Under the pieces are notes generated by a model. It had not been told where the DNA came from, searched no databases, and was given only the letters and a program-made list of their open reading frames with translations. Below are positions 52,448 through 62,000 of a stretch of DNA of 64,000 nucleotides, in pieces. Source of the DNA: QHXQ01 sp045807745 (lineage in GTDB: Bacteria; Acidobacteriota; Blastocatellia; Pyrinomonadales; Pyrinomonadaceae); contig JBJMGT010000042.1 of the NCBI GenBank assembly GCA_045807745.1, positions 256,781-320,780 on the forward strand. Direction: 5' to 3'. Numbering within the stretch: position 1 is the stretch's first letter; the number at the start of each line of letters is the position of its first letter. The translations under genes were made by a program, and so were the position numbers.

Positions 52448-52969
52448 TCACTTTACAACGACTCCGTGGGCGGAAGCCAAGCGCCCGCGCCGCCTGCGCC
52501 ACAAGGTTAGATTTAGATAGATGCCGGAGAGCGCGGATAGGCTCGCCAGCACCGCCGCCAAAATCAAAAGCGGCACTTGCCATGCGCCCGCGAAGAAATA
52601 GAAGTGCGCCTGCCGGAAATAGCGCGTGCGTGCATTGGGCGGCGGTGTTTGTATGACTGCGCCCGTCTCCGCATCAATCAACAAAGAGTCCGCGCCCATG
52701 CCGCCGACGGCTTGATAGACAGGTCGCCCGTCGCGCATCAAGAGCGTCAAGGCGGTTGTCGGCAACTGTCGCCCCGCGAACTCGCGCGCACGTTTGATCG
52801 CTTCCGGCGCGCTCACATGCACGCGCGCTGCGTCTAGTACCTCAACCTTGCCGCCCTCGACCGCGTCGGGCCACGCATACAACAATCCGCTCGTCGCCCA
52901 CGCCAGCACCGGCACGGCGACGATGACGCCTAGCCACGTATGTGCGCGATAGATGAATGAACGCATCAT
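52448..52969 (-). CDS. PepSY-associated transmembrane protein
   Basis: A 173-residue protein with two transmembrane helices (about 11-31 and 132-153) flanking a periplasmic PepSY-like domain (AIKRAREFAGRQLPTTALTLLMRDGRPVYQAVG ... SLLIDAETGAVI). The helix pattern FIYRAHTWLGVIVAVPVLAWATSGLLY is typical of PepSY-TM, iron-regulated membrane proteins linked to siderophore or haem and copper handling. The start is ATG 52969 or 52966; the longer frame reads repeat sequence. It lies in the thiol-redox operon, six bases before the CcdA fusion. Confidence 0.87.
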   Translation of the reverse strand: MMRSFIYRAHTWLGVIVAVPVLAWATSGLLYAWPDAVEGGKVEVLDAARVHVSAPEAIKRAREFAGRQLPTTALTLLMRDGRPVYQAVGGMGADSLLIDAETGAVIQTPPPNARTRYFRQAHFYFFAGAWQVPLLILAAVLASLSALSGIYLNLTLWRRRRGRLASAHGVVVK

Positions 52970-52974
52970 AAAAA

Positions 52975-53041
52975 AGTGACAAGTGACGAGTGACAAGAGA
53001 AAAGCTTCTGACTCGTCACTCGTCACTCGTCACTTGTCACT
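52975..53041. repeat. Heptad-repeat palindrome (AGTGACA family) between the TlpA and PepSY genes
   Basis: Left units 52975-52995: AGTGACA, AGTGACG, AGTGACA. Right array 53014-53041: three CGTCACT and one TGTCACT. The loop contains AAGCTT. The element starts six bases from the PepSY gene start and ends five bases from the TlpA-like gene stop, so it fills the intergenic gap. Confidence 0.92.
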
Positions 53042-53046
53042 TTCTT

Positions 53047-54423
53047 TCATTCTTCCGCCAACAGCTTCTTGATCGCTTTGTTGAGCGAGTCGTCGCTAGT
53101 GCTACTGACGCCGACGGTGATGTAGCGAATGTGACCGTGCTTGTCGATCAGAACGGCGGTCGGGAGGTTGCGCACGCCGTAGCGCGCATCCGGCTCGCCG
53201 TCTTTGGAGACGGCAAAACCGTAGGGCAGATGCAACTCCTTCTTGAAGGCGCGCAGATAGCCGAGTTCTTCGGCGGGCGTGAGCGGCGCGTTGCGCACAC
53301 GCCCGTAGAGTTGCGTCATGCCGATGACCGTCAAGCCCTGATCCTTGAAGCGCTCGTGCAGCGCCTTCAGCTTGGGCATCGTCACCTGACACGGGCCGCA
53401 CCAAGTGGCCCAGAAATCAAGCAGCACGACGCGCCCGCGTAAAGCGGCGAGCGTCACGGGCGGCTGATCGATCCAGTCGATGATCTGCTCGATCTCCGGC
53501 GCGGTCGCGTCTGTCGCGGCACTCTCGTTGAACGCTTTCCAAGCCGCGTCCGTATGCCCTGCGGCGACCAGCACGTCGAGCGCATCGTTGTAGACGTGCG
53601 CCGCTGGCGTGCGCAAGCCGTAGCGCAGCAGTTCTTCCAATACGGCCGTTGCCTCCGCCTCCTGCTTCAATTTGAGTTTGAACTGCGCGAGCGCCAGTCC
53701 AGAGTTGCTGACGAGCCGCGCGCGCAAGGTCGCGTCGGCGAACTTCGTCTGCGGGTCTTTGGCCAGCGCGAACGCGGCGGCCGCGTGCACAGCACCGGGC
53801 GCGAGTTGTTTGCTCTGGTAATAGGCGTTGCTGAGCGCGTTGTGCAGGCGGAAGAGTTCGAGCGGCGTCTGCGGCTGACTTTGCGCGTAAGCCGTGAGCA
53901 TCGCTTCGGCTTCCGTGAACTGATTCATGCTGGCGGTCTGTGTGCCGATGACGAGGCGCGTGCGCTGCAAGAATGCTTTGTCCGCGTCGGGGCTGTCGGC
54001 GAGGAAGCGGCGCAGCGCGGGCAGCGCTTCAAGGGGCCGGCCCGCGAGCATGTAGAGCAGCCCGAGGTAATAATTGTCCGCGCCCTTGAGTTGGCCGCGC
54101 CCGACGAGTTGCGCCGCATGCTGTGCGGCCAACTCGCGTTGCTGCTGCAACACCTCGGCTTCAAGCGCGGCACTATATGGGACTTTGTTGCGTCTGAACT
54201 CGTCGAACTTCCGTTCGGTGTAACCATCTGCATCCGCGAAGAGCGTCGCGCCATCACTTGGCAGCGCCGCAGGCGTGGGCACTGCTGGCGCTGGTGTGGC
54301 TGTGGTCACTGGTGCGTCCTTTTGCGGGCCACGAGGTGCACCGGATTGTGCGTGCAGCGCAGGCGCAAAGATCAGTGCGAGACCAAACAGCAGTGCGCCC
54401 GTTAGCACGAGAAGCTTTTTCAT
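53047..54423 (-). CDS. Secreted TPR/helical-repeat protein with C-terminal TlpA-like thioredoxin (copy 2)
   Basis: A 458-residue exported protein; ATG 54423 (MKKLLVLTGALLFGLALIFAPALHAQ) gives a good signal peptide. A helical TPR-like region covers about 80-310 (DNYYLGLLYMLAGRPLEALPALRRFL, LELFRLHNALSNAYYQSKQL). The C-terminal thioredoxin domain (about 320-455) has LLDFWATWCGPCQVTMPKLKALHERF, with both Cys. It is a reductase or thiol chaperone that docks on partners through its TPRs. It is paralogous to the next gene (54466-55851), with the same architecture and shared motifs such as PPVTLAALRGRVVLLDFWATWC. Confidence 0.9.
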   Translation of the reverse strand: MKKLLVLTGALLFGLALIFAPALHAQSGAPRGPQKDAPVTTATPAPAVPTPAALPSDGATLFADADGYTERKFDEFRRNKVPYSAALEAEVLQQQRELAAQHAAQLVGRGQLKGADNYYLGLLYMLAGRPLEALPALRRFLADSPDADKAFLQRTRLVIGTQTASMNQFTEAEAMLTAYAQSQPQTPLELFRLHNALSNAYYQSKQLAPGAVHAAAAFALAKDPQTKFADATLRARLVSNSGLALAQFKLKLKQEAEATAVLEELLRYGLRTPAAHVYNDALDVLVAAGHTDAAWKAFNESAATDATAPEIEQIIDWIDQPPVTLAALRGRVVLLDFWATWCGPCQVTMPKLKALHERFKDQGLTVIGMTQLYGRVRNAPLTPAEELGYLRAFKKELHLPYGFAVSKDGEPDARYGVRNLPTAVLIDKHGHIRYITVGVSSTSDDSLNKAIKKLLAEE

Positions 54424-54465
54424 AACCTTACTACTGCAACAGCCAACGCCGCTCACACGCTCGCG

Positions 54466-55851
54466 CTATTGCCCGCTGTTGTTTGCGCCGGCCGGTTCGG
54501 CCAACAACTTCTCGATCATCTGTCCGATCTCGTTCATGTCCGTCTGCGTCGCGCCGACGGTGATGAAGCGGACGCGCCCGCGTTTGTCGATCAGGACGGC
54601 CGTCGGGATAGTCGTGACGTTGTAGCTCAAGGAGGTTGCGCCCGTGCCATCGACGCCGACCGCGTACTTCATCCCTTCGGCGTGTTTGAAGCGACGCAGC
54701 AGGCTCAACTCCGAGCCGGCGGACAGGCTGCGCCCTGCGAGGCTGCCGTGATACTGCGTCAAGGCGAGGATCGTTAAGCCGCGATTCTTATAACGCTCCT
54801 GCCAGTCGTTCATATACGGCAGCGCGACGCGACAGGGCACACACCAAGTGGCCCAGAAATCGAGCAGCACGACGCGCCCGCGCAAAGCGGCGAGCGTCAG
54901 CGGCTTCTGATCGATCCAGTCGCGCACGAAAATCTCCGGCGCAGCGGGCGCGGCCAAAGGCCCGCGCAAAGTTGCATCATCGGGCGCGGTCATCAGATTC
55001 GTCTGTGGCACGATGCGCTCCATCAGGATCGTGGCGCGGCGATAGAGATCGGCCGAGGGCAGCGCGATGCTGACCTTGCGTAGCTCCTGCAACGCGCCGA
55101 GCGCCGCGCCCGTCTGTTTGAATTCGAGATCGAGGTCGGTGAGATAAGCGGCCGATTGGTAGAAGAGATCATCGCGCGTGCGTGGGTCGAGTTGTTGTTG
55201 CAAGTGCAGTTGCTCGACGGCCACGAAAGCCGCTTGCGCGTGGATGACGGCTTCGTCGTAATGCTTGCGCGCGCGGTAGCCGCCTGCGAATGCCTGTTCG
55301 AGTTGATAGTGGCGCGCCCAGTCGGGCGGCATCGGCTCGTGCGCGAGATAGTCGTTCAGCAAGCGCTCGGCGTTGGGGAACTGCCCCTGCTTCGCCGTCT
55401 GCAACGCGATGATGAAGCGCGCGGTCTGCGCTTCCGCCACGGCCGCGGCCGCGTGCTCGCGCAGCCAGTGGCGCATCGTCTTAACCGCGTTGTCTGATTG
55501 ATCCGCGAGACTATAGAGCTGACCGAGATAGAACTCGTCCGTCGCGCTGAGCGGCTGGCGCGCGGCGACGAGCGCGGCGAAGCGCGTGGCGAGCGCGCGT
55601 TGCTCCTGTTCGAGTTGCGCAACGAGATTGGTGTTGTAGGTGCGCCCCGCCTGTTCCAGCTCAGCGTAGCGGCGACGCGCGTAAGCCGCCGCTTCCATGT
55701 AGAGCGCGGCGGCGCTCGTCGTGCGCGCTTCACCGTTCGTCAAGCGCAGGGCGTTGACCGAGTCGGTCTGCGCCGATGTATTAGCTGACAGGCAGAGCGC
55801 GGCGAGCGCGACCAGGACGGCGCACGTCAGACTCTTCGGGGGATACGACAT
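54466..55851 (-). CDS. Secreted TPR/helical-repeat protein with C-terminal TlpA-like thioredoxin (copy 1)
   Basis: A 461-residue exported protein with signal peptide MSYPPKSLTCAVLVALAALCLSANTSAQ. The helical repeat part (about 50-290) contains TDEFYLGQLYSLADQSDNAVKTMRHWL. The thioredoxin part (about 315-455) has LDFWATWCVPCRVALPYMNDW, with both Cys, and a cis-Pro loop in YNVTTIPTAVLIDKRGRVRF. It is a tandem paralogue of the downstream gene. Its start lies inside the end of thiO (71-base overlap), an unusually long overlap, but the signal peptide supports it. Confidence 0.9.
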   Translation of the reverse strand: MSYPPKSLTCAVLVALAALCLSANTSAQTDSVNALRLTNGEARTTSAAALYMEAAAYARRRYAELEQAGRTYNTNLVAQLEQEQRALATRFAALVAARQPLSATDEFYLGQLYSLADQSDNAVKTMRHWLREHAAAAVAEAQTARFIIALQTAKQGQFPNAERLLNDYLAHEPMPPDWARHYQLEQAFAGGYRARKHYDEAVIHAQAAFVAVEQLHLQQQLDPRTRDDLFYQSAAYLTDLDLEFKQTGAALGALQELRKVSIALPSADLYRRATILMERIVPQTNLMTAPDDATLRGPLAAPAAPEIFVRDWIDQKPLTLAALRGRVVLLDFWATWCVPCRVALPYMNDWQERYKNRGLTILALTQYHGSLAGRSLSAGSELSLLRRFKHAEGMKYAVGVDGTGATSLSYNVTTIPTAVLIDKRGRVRFITVGATQTDMNEIGQMIEKLLAEPAGANNSGQ

Positions 55852-57052
55852 GTGGTTCTCTTGTTCCTTCTAGCTTGAACTCAGCCGACGCCGAAGCGGG
55901 GCGGTGTCTGGCTACGGGCGTGAACGGGGCGAGCGCCCTAGGCGTATTGTGCGTGATGATCAACTCGGCAAGCAAGTCGGCCGTGCGCGGCGCGAGCAAA
56001 ATGCCGTTCCGATAATGACCGGTCGCGAAGTATAGATTCGGCACTTCGGGCGATGCGCCGAGCAGGGGCCAATCATTCGCGGCCTTCGGCCGCAAGCCCG
56101 CCCATGAATCAACCAGCGGCAGCGCGCCGACCGCCGGCGCAATCTCCAAAGCGTGCGTCGTGATCGCGTGGAGGCCCTCAGCCGTCACCGCTTTCGCAAA
56201 GCCCGCGTGTTCCGAAGTCGAGCCGGCGAGCAGCCGCCCGTCGCGGCGCGGTACGAGATACCCACGCGGGCCGTAGACGACATGCTGCACTAACGCTGGG
56301 CGCGCGGCGAAACATAACATCTGCCCGCGCACAGGTTCGACGCGCGGCATGATCGGCTCATGCTCCTCATGCGCGGGCGCGTATTCGACTGGTAGGAGCG
56401 ACGACCACGCGCCGCACGCGACGACGACTGCATCCGTGCCAATGAAGCCCTGCGTCGTTTCGACGCCGCACGCGCGCTCGCCTGCGACGCGCACCGCCGC
56501 GACCTCTGTGTGCTCAAGCACACGCACGCCGTGCACTTCGGCGGCGCGCCTGAGTGCCGCGAGCAAGCGGCGATTCTCGACTTGCCCGTCGAGCGGAAAA
56601 CGAAGCGCGGTGCACACGCGCTCTGACAGCGCAGGTTCAAGCGCGCGGGCTTCGTCGCCAGTTAAAAACTCGACCGGCAGCCCCGCGCCTATTTGCCAGT
56701 CGTAACGCCGTTTGATCTCTGCCGCTTCCGTTTCGGCAAACGCGAGATAGAGCGTGCCCGTGCGATCATGCTCGATGTCAACACCCGTCTCATTGAACAA
56801 ACGGGCCGCGAACGCCGGGTAAGCGTCGCGGCTCGCGCAGGCCAACTGGAAGAACGGATCGGCGGCGTCCGCTTCCGCCTGTGGCGCGAGCATCCCGCCC
56901 GCCGCCCACGAAGCCTCCGCGCCGGTCGCGCCGCGCTCGACGAGCGTGATCTGCAAGCCGCGCAACGCCAGCGCGCGGGCCAGCGCCAGCCCTACCACGC
57001 CGCCGCCCACAACGATCACATCCGCGCCTGACTCGCTCACGTTCACACTCAC
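55781..57052 (-). CDS. thiO: Glycine oxidase ThiO (FAD-dependent DAO family)
   Basis: ThiO oxidises glycine to the imine needed for the thiazole of thiamine. It has 423 residues. FAD binding: VIVVGGGVVGLALARALALRG (11-31) and GAEASWAAGGMLAPQAEA, the ThiO signature. C-terminal FAD motif: YFATGHYRNGILLAPRTADLLAELI. The last ~45 residues (after APFTPVAR) are extra and of unlike composition, because the gene runs 71 bases into the next one. No thiS or thiG is nearby. Other DAO-family oxidases are possible but less likely. Confidence 0.9.
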   Translation of the reverse strand: MSVNVSESGADVIVVGGGVVGLALARALALRGLQITLVERGATGAEASWAAGGMLAPQAEADAADPFFQLACASRDAYPAFAARLFNETGVDIEHDRTGTLYLAFAETEAAEIKRRYDWQIGAGLPVEFLTGDEARALEPALSERVCTALRFPLDGQVENRRLLAALRRAAEVHGVRVLEHTEVAAVRVAGERACGVETTQGFIGTDAVVVACGAWSSLLPVEYAPAHEEHEPIMPRVEPVRGQMLCFAARPALVQHVVYGPRGYLVPRRDGRLLAGSTSEHAGFAKAVTAEGLHAITTHALEIAPAVGALPLVDSWAGLRPKAANDWPLLGASPEVPNLYFATGHYRNGILLAPRTADLLAELIITHNTPRALAPFTPVARHRPASASAEFKLEGTREPHVVSPEESDVRRPGRARRALPVS

Positions 57053-57090
57053 GCCGACTTAAGGTATGATGCAGAAAAAGAAAAACGTCC

Positions 57091-57196
57091 GTTGTCAGTG
57101 GTCAGTTGTCGGCTGTCTCATGTGGCGCAGCACGTAGCTAATGAGCACAGCTTGTGCGCTTGCCTGACCAACAACGGACAACTGACGACTGACAAC
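57091..57196. repeat. Heptad-repeat palindrome (GTTGTCA family) in the divergent thiO-icd region
   Basis: Left array 57091-57118: GTTGTCA, GTGGTCA, GTTGTCG, GCTGTCT. Right array 57169-57196 is the complement of GTTGTTG, GTTGTCC, GTCGTCA, GTTGTCA. An inner stem (GCGCA/TGCGC near 57126 and 57155) adds to the fold. It fills most of the 156 bases between divergent starts, and the right arm ends 12 bases before the icd ATG. Confidence 0.9.
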
Positions 57197-57208
57197 GGAT
57201 AGACGATC

Positions 57209-58240
57209 ATGGCGCATACTATCACACTCATTCCGGGCGACGGCATCGGGCCGGAAGTCACCGCGCAGGTGGTGCGGATCATCGAAGCGGCGGGCGTCGA
57301 AGTTGTCTGGGAGACGCACTACGCGGGCGCGCAGGCGCTGGAAAAATTCGGCGACACGCTGCCGCAGGAGTTGTTGGATTCCATCCTGCGCAACAAGGTC
57401 GCGCTCAAGGGGCCGATCACGACGCCCATCGGCAAGGGCTTCACGTCGGTCAACGTCGGCTTGCGCAAGGCGCTCGATCTCTACGCGAATCTGCGCCCGG
57501 TGCGCGCGCTGCCAAACGTGCCCTGTCGTTATCCCGAACTCGATCTGGTCGTCGTGCGCGAGAACACGGAAGACCTCTACTCGGGCCTTGAGCACATCGT
57601 CGTGCCCGGCGTGGTCGAGAGCTTGAAGATCATCACCGAAAAAGCTTCGACGCGGATTGCGCGCTATGCCTTCGAGTATTCCGAGCGCGAGGGGCGCAAA
57701 AAGGTGACGGCCGTACACAAGGCCAACATCATGAAGCTCTCCGATGGTCTCTTCCTCGACTGCTTCCGCAATGTGGCTAAGGATTATCCCGACATCGCGG
57801 CCGACGATAAGATCGTCGATAACGCCTGCATGCAACTCGTCATGCGCCCCGAACAGTTCGACGTGATGCTGTTGGAGAATCTCTACGGCGACATCGTCAG
57901 CGACTTGTGCGCGGGGTTGGTCGGCGGGCTGGGCCTCGTGCCCGGCGCGAACATCGGCGAGCGCGGCGCGGTCTTTGAAGCTGTCCATGGCTCTGCGCCC
58001 GACATCGCCGGGCAAGGCATCGCCAACCCGACGGCGCTCCTGCAATCCGGCATCATGATGCTCCGCCACCTCGGCGAGCGCGCAGCCGCCGAGCGCATCG
58101 AGCAGGCGATGTTCAAAGTCTTCCGCGCAGGTCAGGTGCGCACGCGCGACATCGGCGGCACGGCCAAAACGAGCGAGTTCGCGCGCGCGATCATCGAAGC
58201 GTTCGAAGATCGCGCCGTCGGCACGAACGCGCAAGGGTGA
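57209..58240 (+). CDS. icd: NAD-type isocitrate dehydrogenase (isocitrate/isopropylmalate dehydrogenase family)
   Basis: A 343-residue beta-decarboxylating dehydrogenase. It begins ITLIPGDGIGPEVTAQVVRIIEA. The substrate loop SVNVGLRKALDLYANLRPVRALP and RENTEDLYSGLEH fit the NAD-isocitrate rather than the isopropylmalate branch. Catalytic Tyr and Lys lie in RYAFEYSEREGRKKVTAVHKANIMK. The metal site is YGDIVSDLCAGLVGGLG, and NAD binding HGSAPDIAGQGIANP. It would supply 2-oxoglutarate in the TCA cycle. Homoisocitrate or isopropylmalate activity is less likely. It converges with the small secreted protein gene, 17 bases away. Confidence 0.92.
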   Translation: MAHTITLIPGDGIGPEVTAQVVRIIEAAGVEVVWETHYAGAQALEKFGDTLPQELLDSILRNKVALKGPITTPIGKGFTSVNVGLRKALDLYANLRPVRALPNVPCRYPELDLVVVRENTEDLYSGLEHIVVPGVVESLKIITEKASTRIARYAFEYSEREGRKKVTAVHKANIMKLSDGLFLDCFRNVAKDYPDIAADDKIVDNACMQLVMRPEQFDVMLLENLYGDIVSDLCAGLVGGLGLVPGANIGERGAVFEAVHGSAPDIAGQGIANPTALLQSGIMMLRHLGERAAAERIEQAMFKVFRAGQVRTRDIGGTAKTSEFARAIIEAFEDRAVGTNAQG

Positions 58241-58257
58241 CGCGCACGAGCGCCGGG

Positions 58258-58785
58258 TCACAGACACTTGAAGATGCGCGGGCTTTGGCCGTGCCCAAGC
58301 GTGTACGTGCCGATGGTCTGCTGTTTGTCGGTGAGGGTGATGGTCAGCGTCATGGTCTGGCCTTCGACGCGCCCACTGTAGCGGGCCGGCTGGCCGTTGG
58401 GTTGCTCGTCTATGCGCACGGGGCCGCCGTGCTCTTGCACGTAGACGCCGGCGACATCGAAAGCGTTGTTGCCGTCGAGCATGACGGGTTGGTTGATCTC
58501 GCCGTTGGCGCAGTCGAACTCAAGGTGCGCGCCGCTCGACGTGGCGTCGAGACTGATGTGCTGGCCGCCCCAAGTGCCGGTCGGTAAACTGTTCGGTCGT
58601 TGTGTTTGCCCGCTCACTGATTTAGTCACCTTTCGTTTGTGCTTCGGCGCTTTTCTCGCTTTACTCTTTGACCGCGCGACGGATTGATCCGCCTGCGCCG
58701 TCTGGCCCCACAGACTGGTCTGCCAACCGACGGTCGCGGCAAGTAGCACGGCTACCATCGTCAGTAACTTGATGCGGTTTCTCAT
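58258..58785 (-). CDS. Small secreted protein of unknown function
   Basis: A 175-residue exported protein. Signal peptide MRNRIKLLTMVAVLLAATVGWQTSLWG is followed by a basic linker (SKARKAPKHKRKVTK) and a compact beta domain from LPTGTWGGQHISLDATSSGAHLEFDCANG through YVQEHGGPVRIDEQPNG to LTDKQQTIGTYTLGHGQ and a terminal Cys. The two Cys (FDC and FKC) could pair. I recall similar beta proteins in other bacteria but no function. It lies apart from other minus-strand genes and converges with icd. Confidence 0.82.
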   Translation of the reverse strand: MRNRIKLLTMVAVLLAATVGWQTSLWGQTAQADQSVARSKSKARKAPKHKRKVTKSVSGQTQRPNSLPTGTWGGQHISLDATSSGAHLEFDCANGEINQPVMLDGNNAFDVAGVYVQEHGGPVRIDEQPNGQPARYSGRVEGQTMTLTITLTDKQQTIGTYTLGHGQSPRIFKCL

Positions 58786-59083
58786 CGAGCGTCCCTCCCC
58801 CGCCCCACGTTAACTTTGACGCGTGTGCGCCGTCAATCGGTTGCGCTGAAAAACGCTGCACCGGTCTCAGTCAAAGTAATTTGACAGGGCGGACTGGGCC
58901 GCCTATATTCCGAGCTGTCGCTAGTATCCGGCGCGCGGCATCCGTAGCGCCGCCGCGCCTCGTAAATCACCTCGCAATCACTCCTTTCGGGTGTTGCTTC
59001 CAATAAGTTTCCGCAAGCGCGTTGGCTTAAAGTTTTAACTTGATCACCTTCAGCCTGATCGTCGGTGCGGAGAGAAGTGCCAC
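58786..59083. other. Divergent intergenic region, no gene
   Basis: The 298 bases between the divergent small secreted protein and BACON/DUF4214 genes hold both promoters but no recognised RNA or gene. GGAGAGAAGTGCCAC precedes the ATG at 59084 and contains a good ribosome binding site. Confidence 0.4.
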
Positions 59084-62000
59084 ATGAAAAAGTTGCTGTT
59101 TGTGCTGAGCGGCTTTGTCCTGTTATCCGTGTTCGTCCTGCCTGCCGTCTTAGCGCGCAAGCCTCCGGTTGCGAACAAAGCGCCGCACCGCACAACCGCA
59201 AAGAACACGCCGCCCGCGCCCATCCAACAGCCACAAGCGCAGCCGCCACAGCCGACGACGGGGCAGCGCGCCGAAGCGTTCACGACCGCGCCCGGCGTGC
59301 CGTTCGAGCCGAAGCAACTGAAGGAGCCGCGGGCCGCGTCGCTGCGTGCAGAAACGGATGCGGAGGAAGAAGCGGAGACCGCGCCGGAGTCCGACATCGA
59401 TCCGGCGACGCTCCGGCGACTCAAGCAACAGCCGTGGCGCGCGCCGCTCGCGACGCAGCCCTACACGGTGCAACAGGATGGTGCGACTAAACAGACGCGC
59501 ACGAGCGACGGGCAGCAACCGCTTGCGCCGACGCAGGTGCGCAGCTTCACCGGCGTCAGCAGCAACGATCAACTCGACGGCTTTTATCATCGACCACCCG
59601 ATCCGGACATGGCCGCCGGCCCCAATCACATCGTCACCGTCGTCAACTCGCTGTTCACCGTCTATAACAAGTCAGGCGCGATGTTGTTGAGCAACAGCCT
59701 CAAGACGCGCTACAACGTTGTCTGCTCAACGTGCAGTCCGTTCGATCCGCGCATCGCTTACGATCCGGTCTCGAACCACTGGCTCATGATGGCGCTCCAT
59801 CACAACGAGAGCGCACACGAGAGCAACGTGCTGGTCTCGGTCTCGCAGACCTCAGACCCGACCGGCGTGTGGTTCAGCTACAAACTCGACGGCATTCTCG
59901 CCTTCAACGGCGAGGACACGTGGGCCGATTATCCCGACCTCAGCTTCGACGGCAGCGCGCCCGAACAGGGCGGCGCGGTTTACATTACCACCAATCAATT
60001 CACCTTCGGCGCGGGTTTTTTCCGCACGGCGACGCTCTCAATCCTGCCCAAGTCTGCGTTGTATGCGGGCACGGCGCTCAACTACTGGCGCGACCAAAAT
60101 CATCTCAATGCCGACGGCAGTCAGGCGTTCACCCTCCGCGCGGCGAAGACTTATGGCAATCCCGGCGTGGAGTATCTCATCAACTCGCGCAACGGCGGCT
60201 CATACGTCTCGCTCTGGCGCGTTGCGCCGACCTATCCGCCAACGCCTGTGGACTGGACGCTGCAACAGTCGATCACGATCACAACTGGCGGTCAGCGTTA
60301 CACACCACCACCCGACGCCGCGCAAGCCGGCGGTTGCGGTCTCTTGCTCGCGACCGGCGACAACCGCATGTATAACGCCGTCTGGCGCAACGACCACCTC
60401 TATGCGGCCTTCGCCGAGGCGCACGATTGGGGCGGCGGCGGCGGCACGGTCTCGGCCGTGCATTATCTGAAGATTAACACCACGACGAACGCGGCCGAGA
60501 TCAATCAGCTTTACGGCGCGGACGGCGCATACTATTTCTATCCCAGCATCGCCACCGATAGCGCCGACAACATCGTGCTCGTCTTCGTGCGCAGTAGTGC
60601 CACAGAGTTCGGCAGCATACGCTATACGGGGCGCTTGACGACCGATGCGACGATCCAAGACAGCGCGTCGCTCAAGGACGGCGTGCAATGTCTGACGGGT
60701 AACCGCTACGGCGATTATCAGGGCGCGGCGATTGATCCGGCCGACGGCACTAAGGTCTGGCTTTACGGCGAGTGGACCGCGCGGACAGCCGGCACGCCGG
60801 TGGACTTCGACTGGGGCACTTGGATCGGTCAAGTATCGTTCGGCACGGGCCCGACTTGCAGTTATAGCCTGACCCCGACCGCGCGCAACTTCACTGCGAG
60901 CGGCGGCAGCGACATGGTCGGCGTCACGACCAGCGCGGGCTGCGCGTGGACGGCCAGCAACAACGGCAACACTTGGATCACGATCACGTCCGGCGCATCG
61001 GGCACGGACAGCGGCCCCGTCAACTACACGGTGGCTGCCAATCCGAACACGTCGCCGCGCACCGGCACGATGACGATTGCCGGGCAGACCTTCACCGTGA
61101 CGCAAGACGCTGCCCCTTGCGTCTACACGCTCGCGCCAACTGCGCAGTCTTTCACTGCCGCCCCTGCGACGAGCAGCGTCGGTGTGACGGCCAACTCCGG
61201 CTGCGGTTGGACGGCGGTGAGCAATAGCAACTTCATCACGATCAATTCGGGCAGCAGCGGCAACGGCAGCGGCACGGTCAGCTACTCCGTCACACAGAAC
61301 ACCACGACGAGCCAACGCACGGGGACGATGACCATCGCCGGGCAGACCTTTACCGTCACGCAGGCAGCGGTCGCCAACAGCACTTGCATACCGACGGCGC
61401 TGAGCTTCGGGCAGATCGTCAACAGCACGCTCGCCACGAGCGACTGCCGCGCCACTTTCCACAACGGCAGCTACGCCGACCGCTACACGTTCAACGGCAT
61501 CGCCGGGCAACAGATCAGCATCTCGCTGTCGTCCGTCGCCTATGATACTCTTCTCTACCTGCTCGCACCGGCCGGCACCATCGCCACCTTCGATGACGAT
61601 GGCGGCGGCGGCACCAACTCGCGCATCCCGGCCACCTCCGGCACGTTTGCGCTGCCCACGACCGGCACTTATGTTATCGAGGCCACGACGTTCAACCCGG
61701 ACACCACCGGCGCATACACGCTGACGCTCGACGGCACGACGCCCGCAGCCACCGTGCAATTCTCGGCCCCCGGTTATAGCTTCAGCGAAGGCGCAACGAG
61801 CGCGCCCATCGTCGTCACCCGCACGGGCGATACGACGGGCACGGCCACCGTCGTCTTCGCTACGGCCGACAATACGGCGGCCGTTCCGTGTAGCACGATT
61901 AACGGCACGGCTTATGCCCGTTGCGACTACGCGACGACCGTAGACACGCTGACCTTTGCGCCGAACGTCACGTCCAAGACGATCAACATCCCGCTCATCA

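Noticed and set aside
52970..53026. N-terminal extension of the PepSY protein through the heptad array
   Set aside because: The residues (LLSLVTCHF) are repeat-encoded; the membrane protein start fits the ATG at 52969/52966.
26678..57196. Heptad arrays considered as CRISPR arrays
   Set aside because: Units are 7 bases without unique spacers, arrays are short and palindromic, and no cas genes are present.
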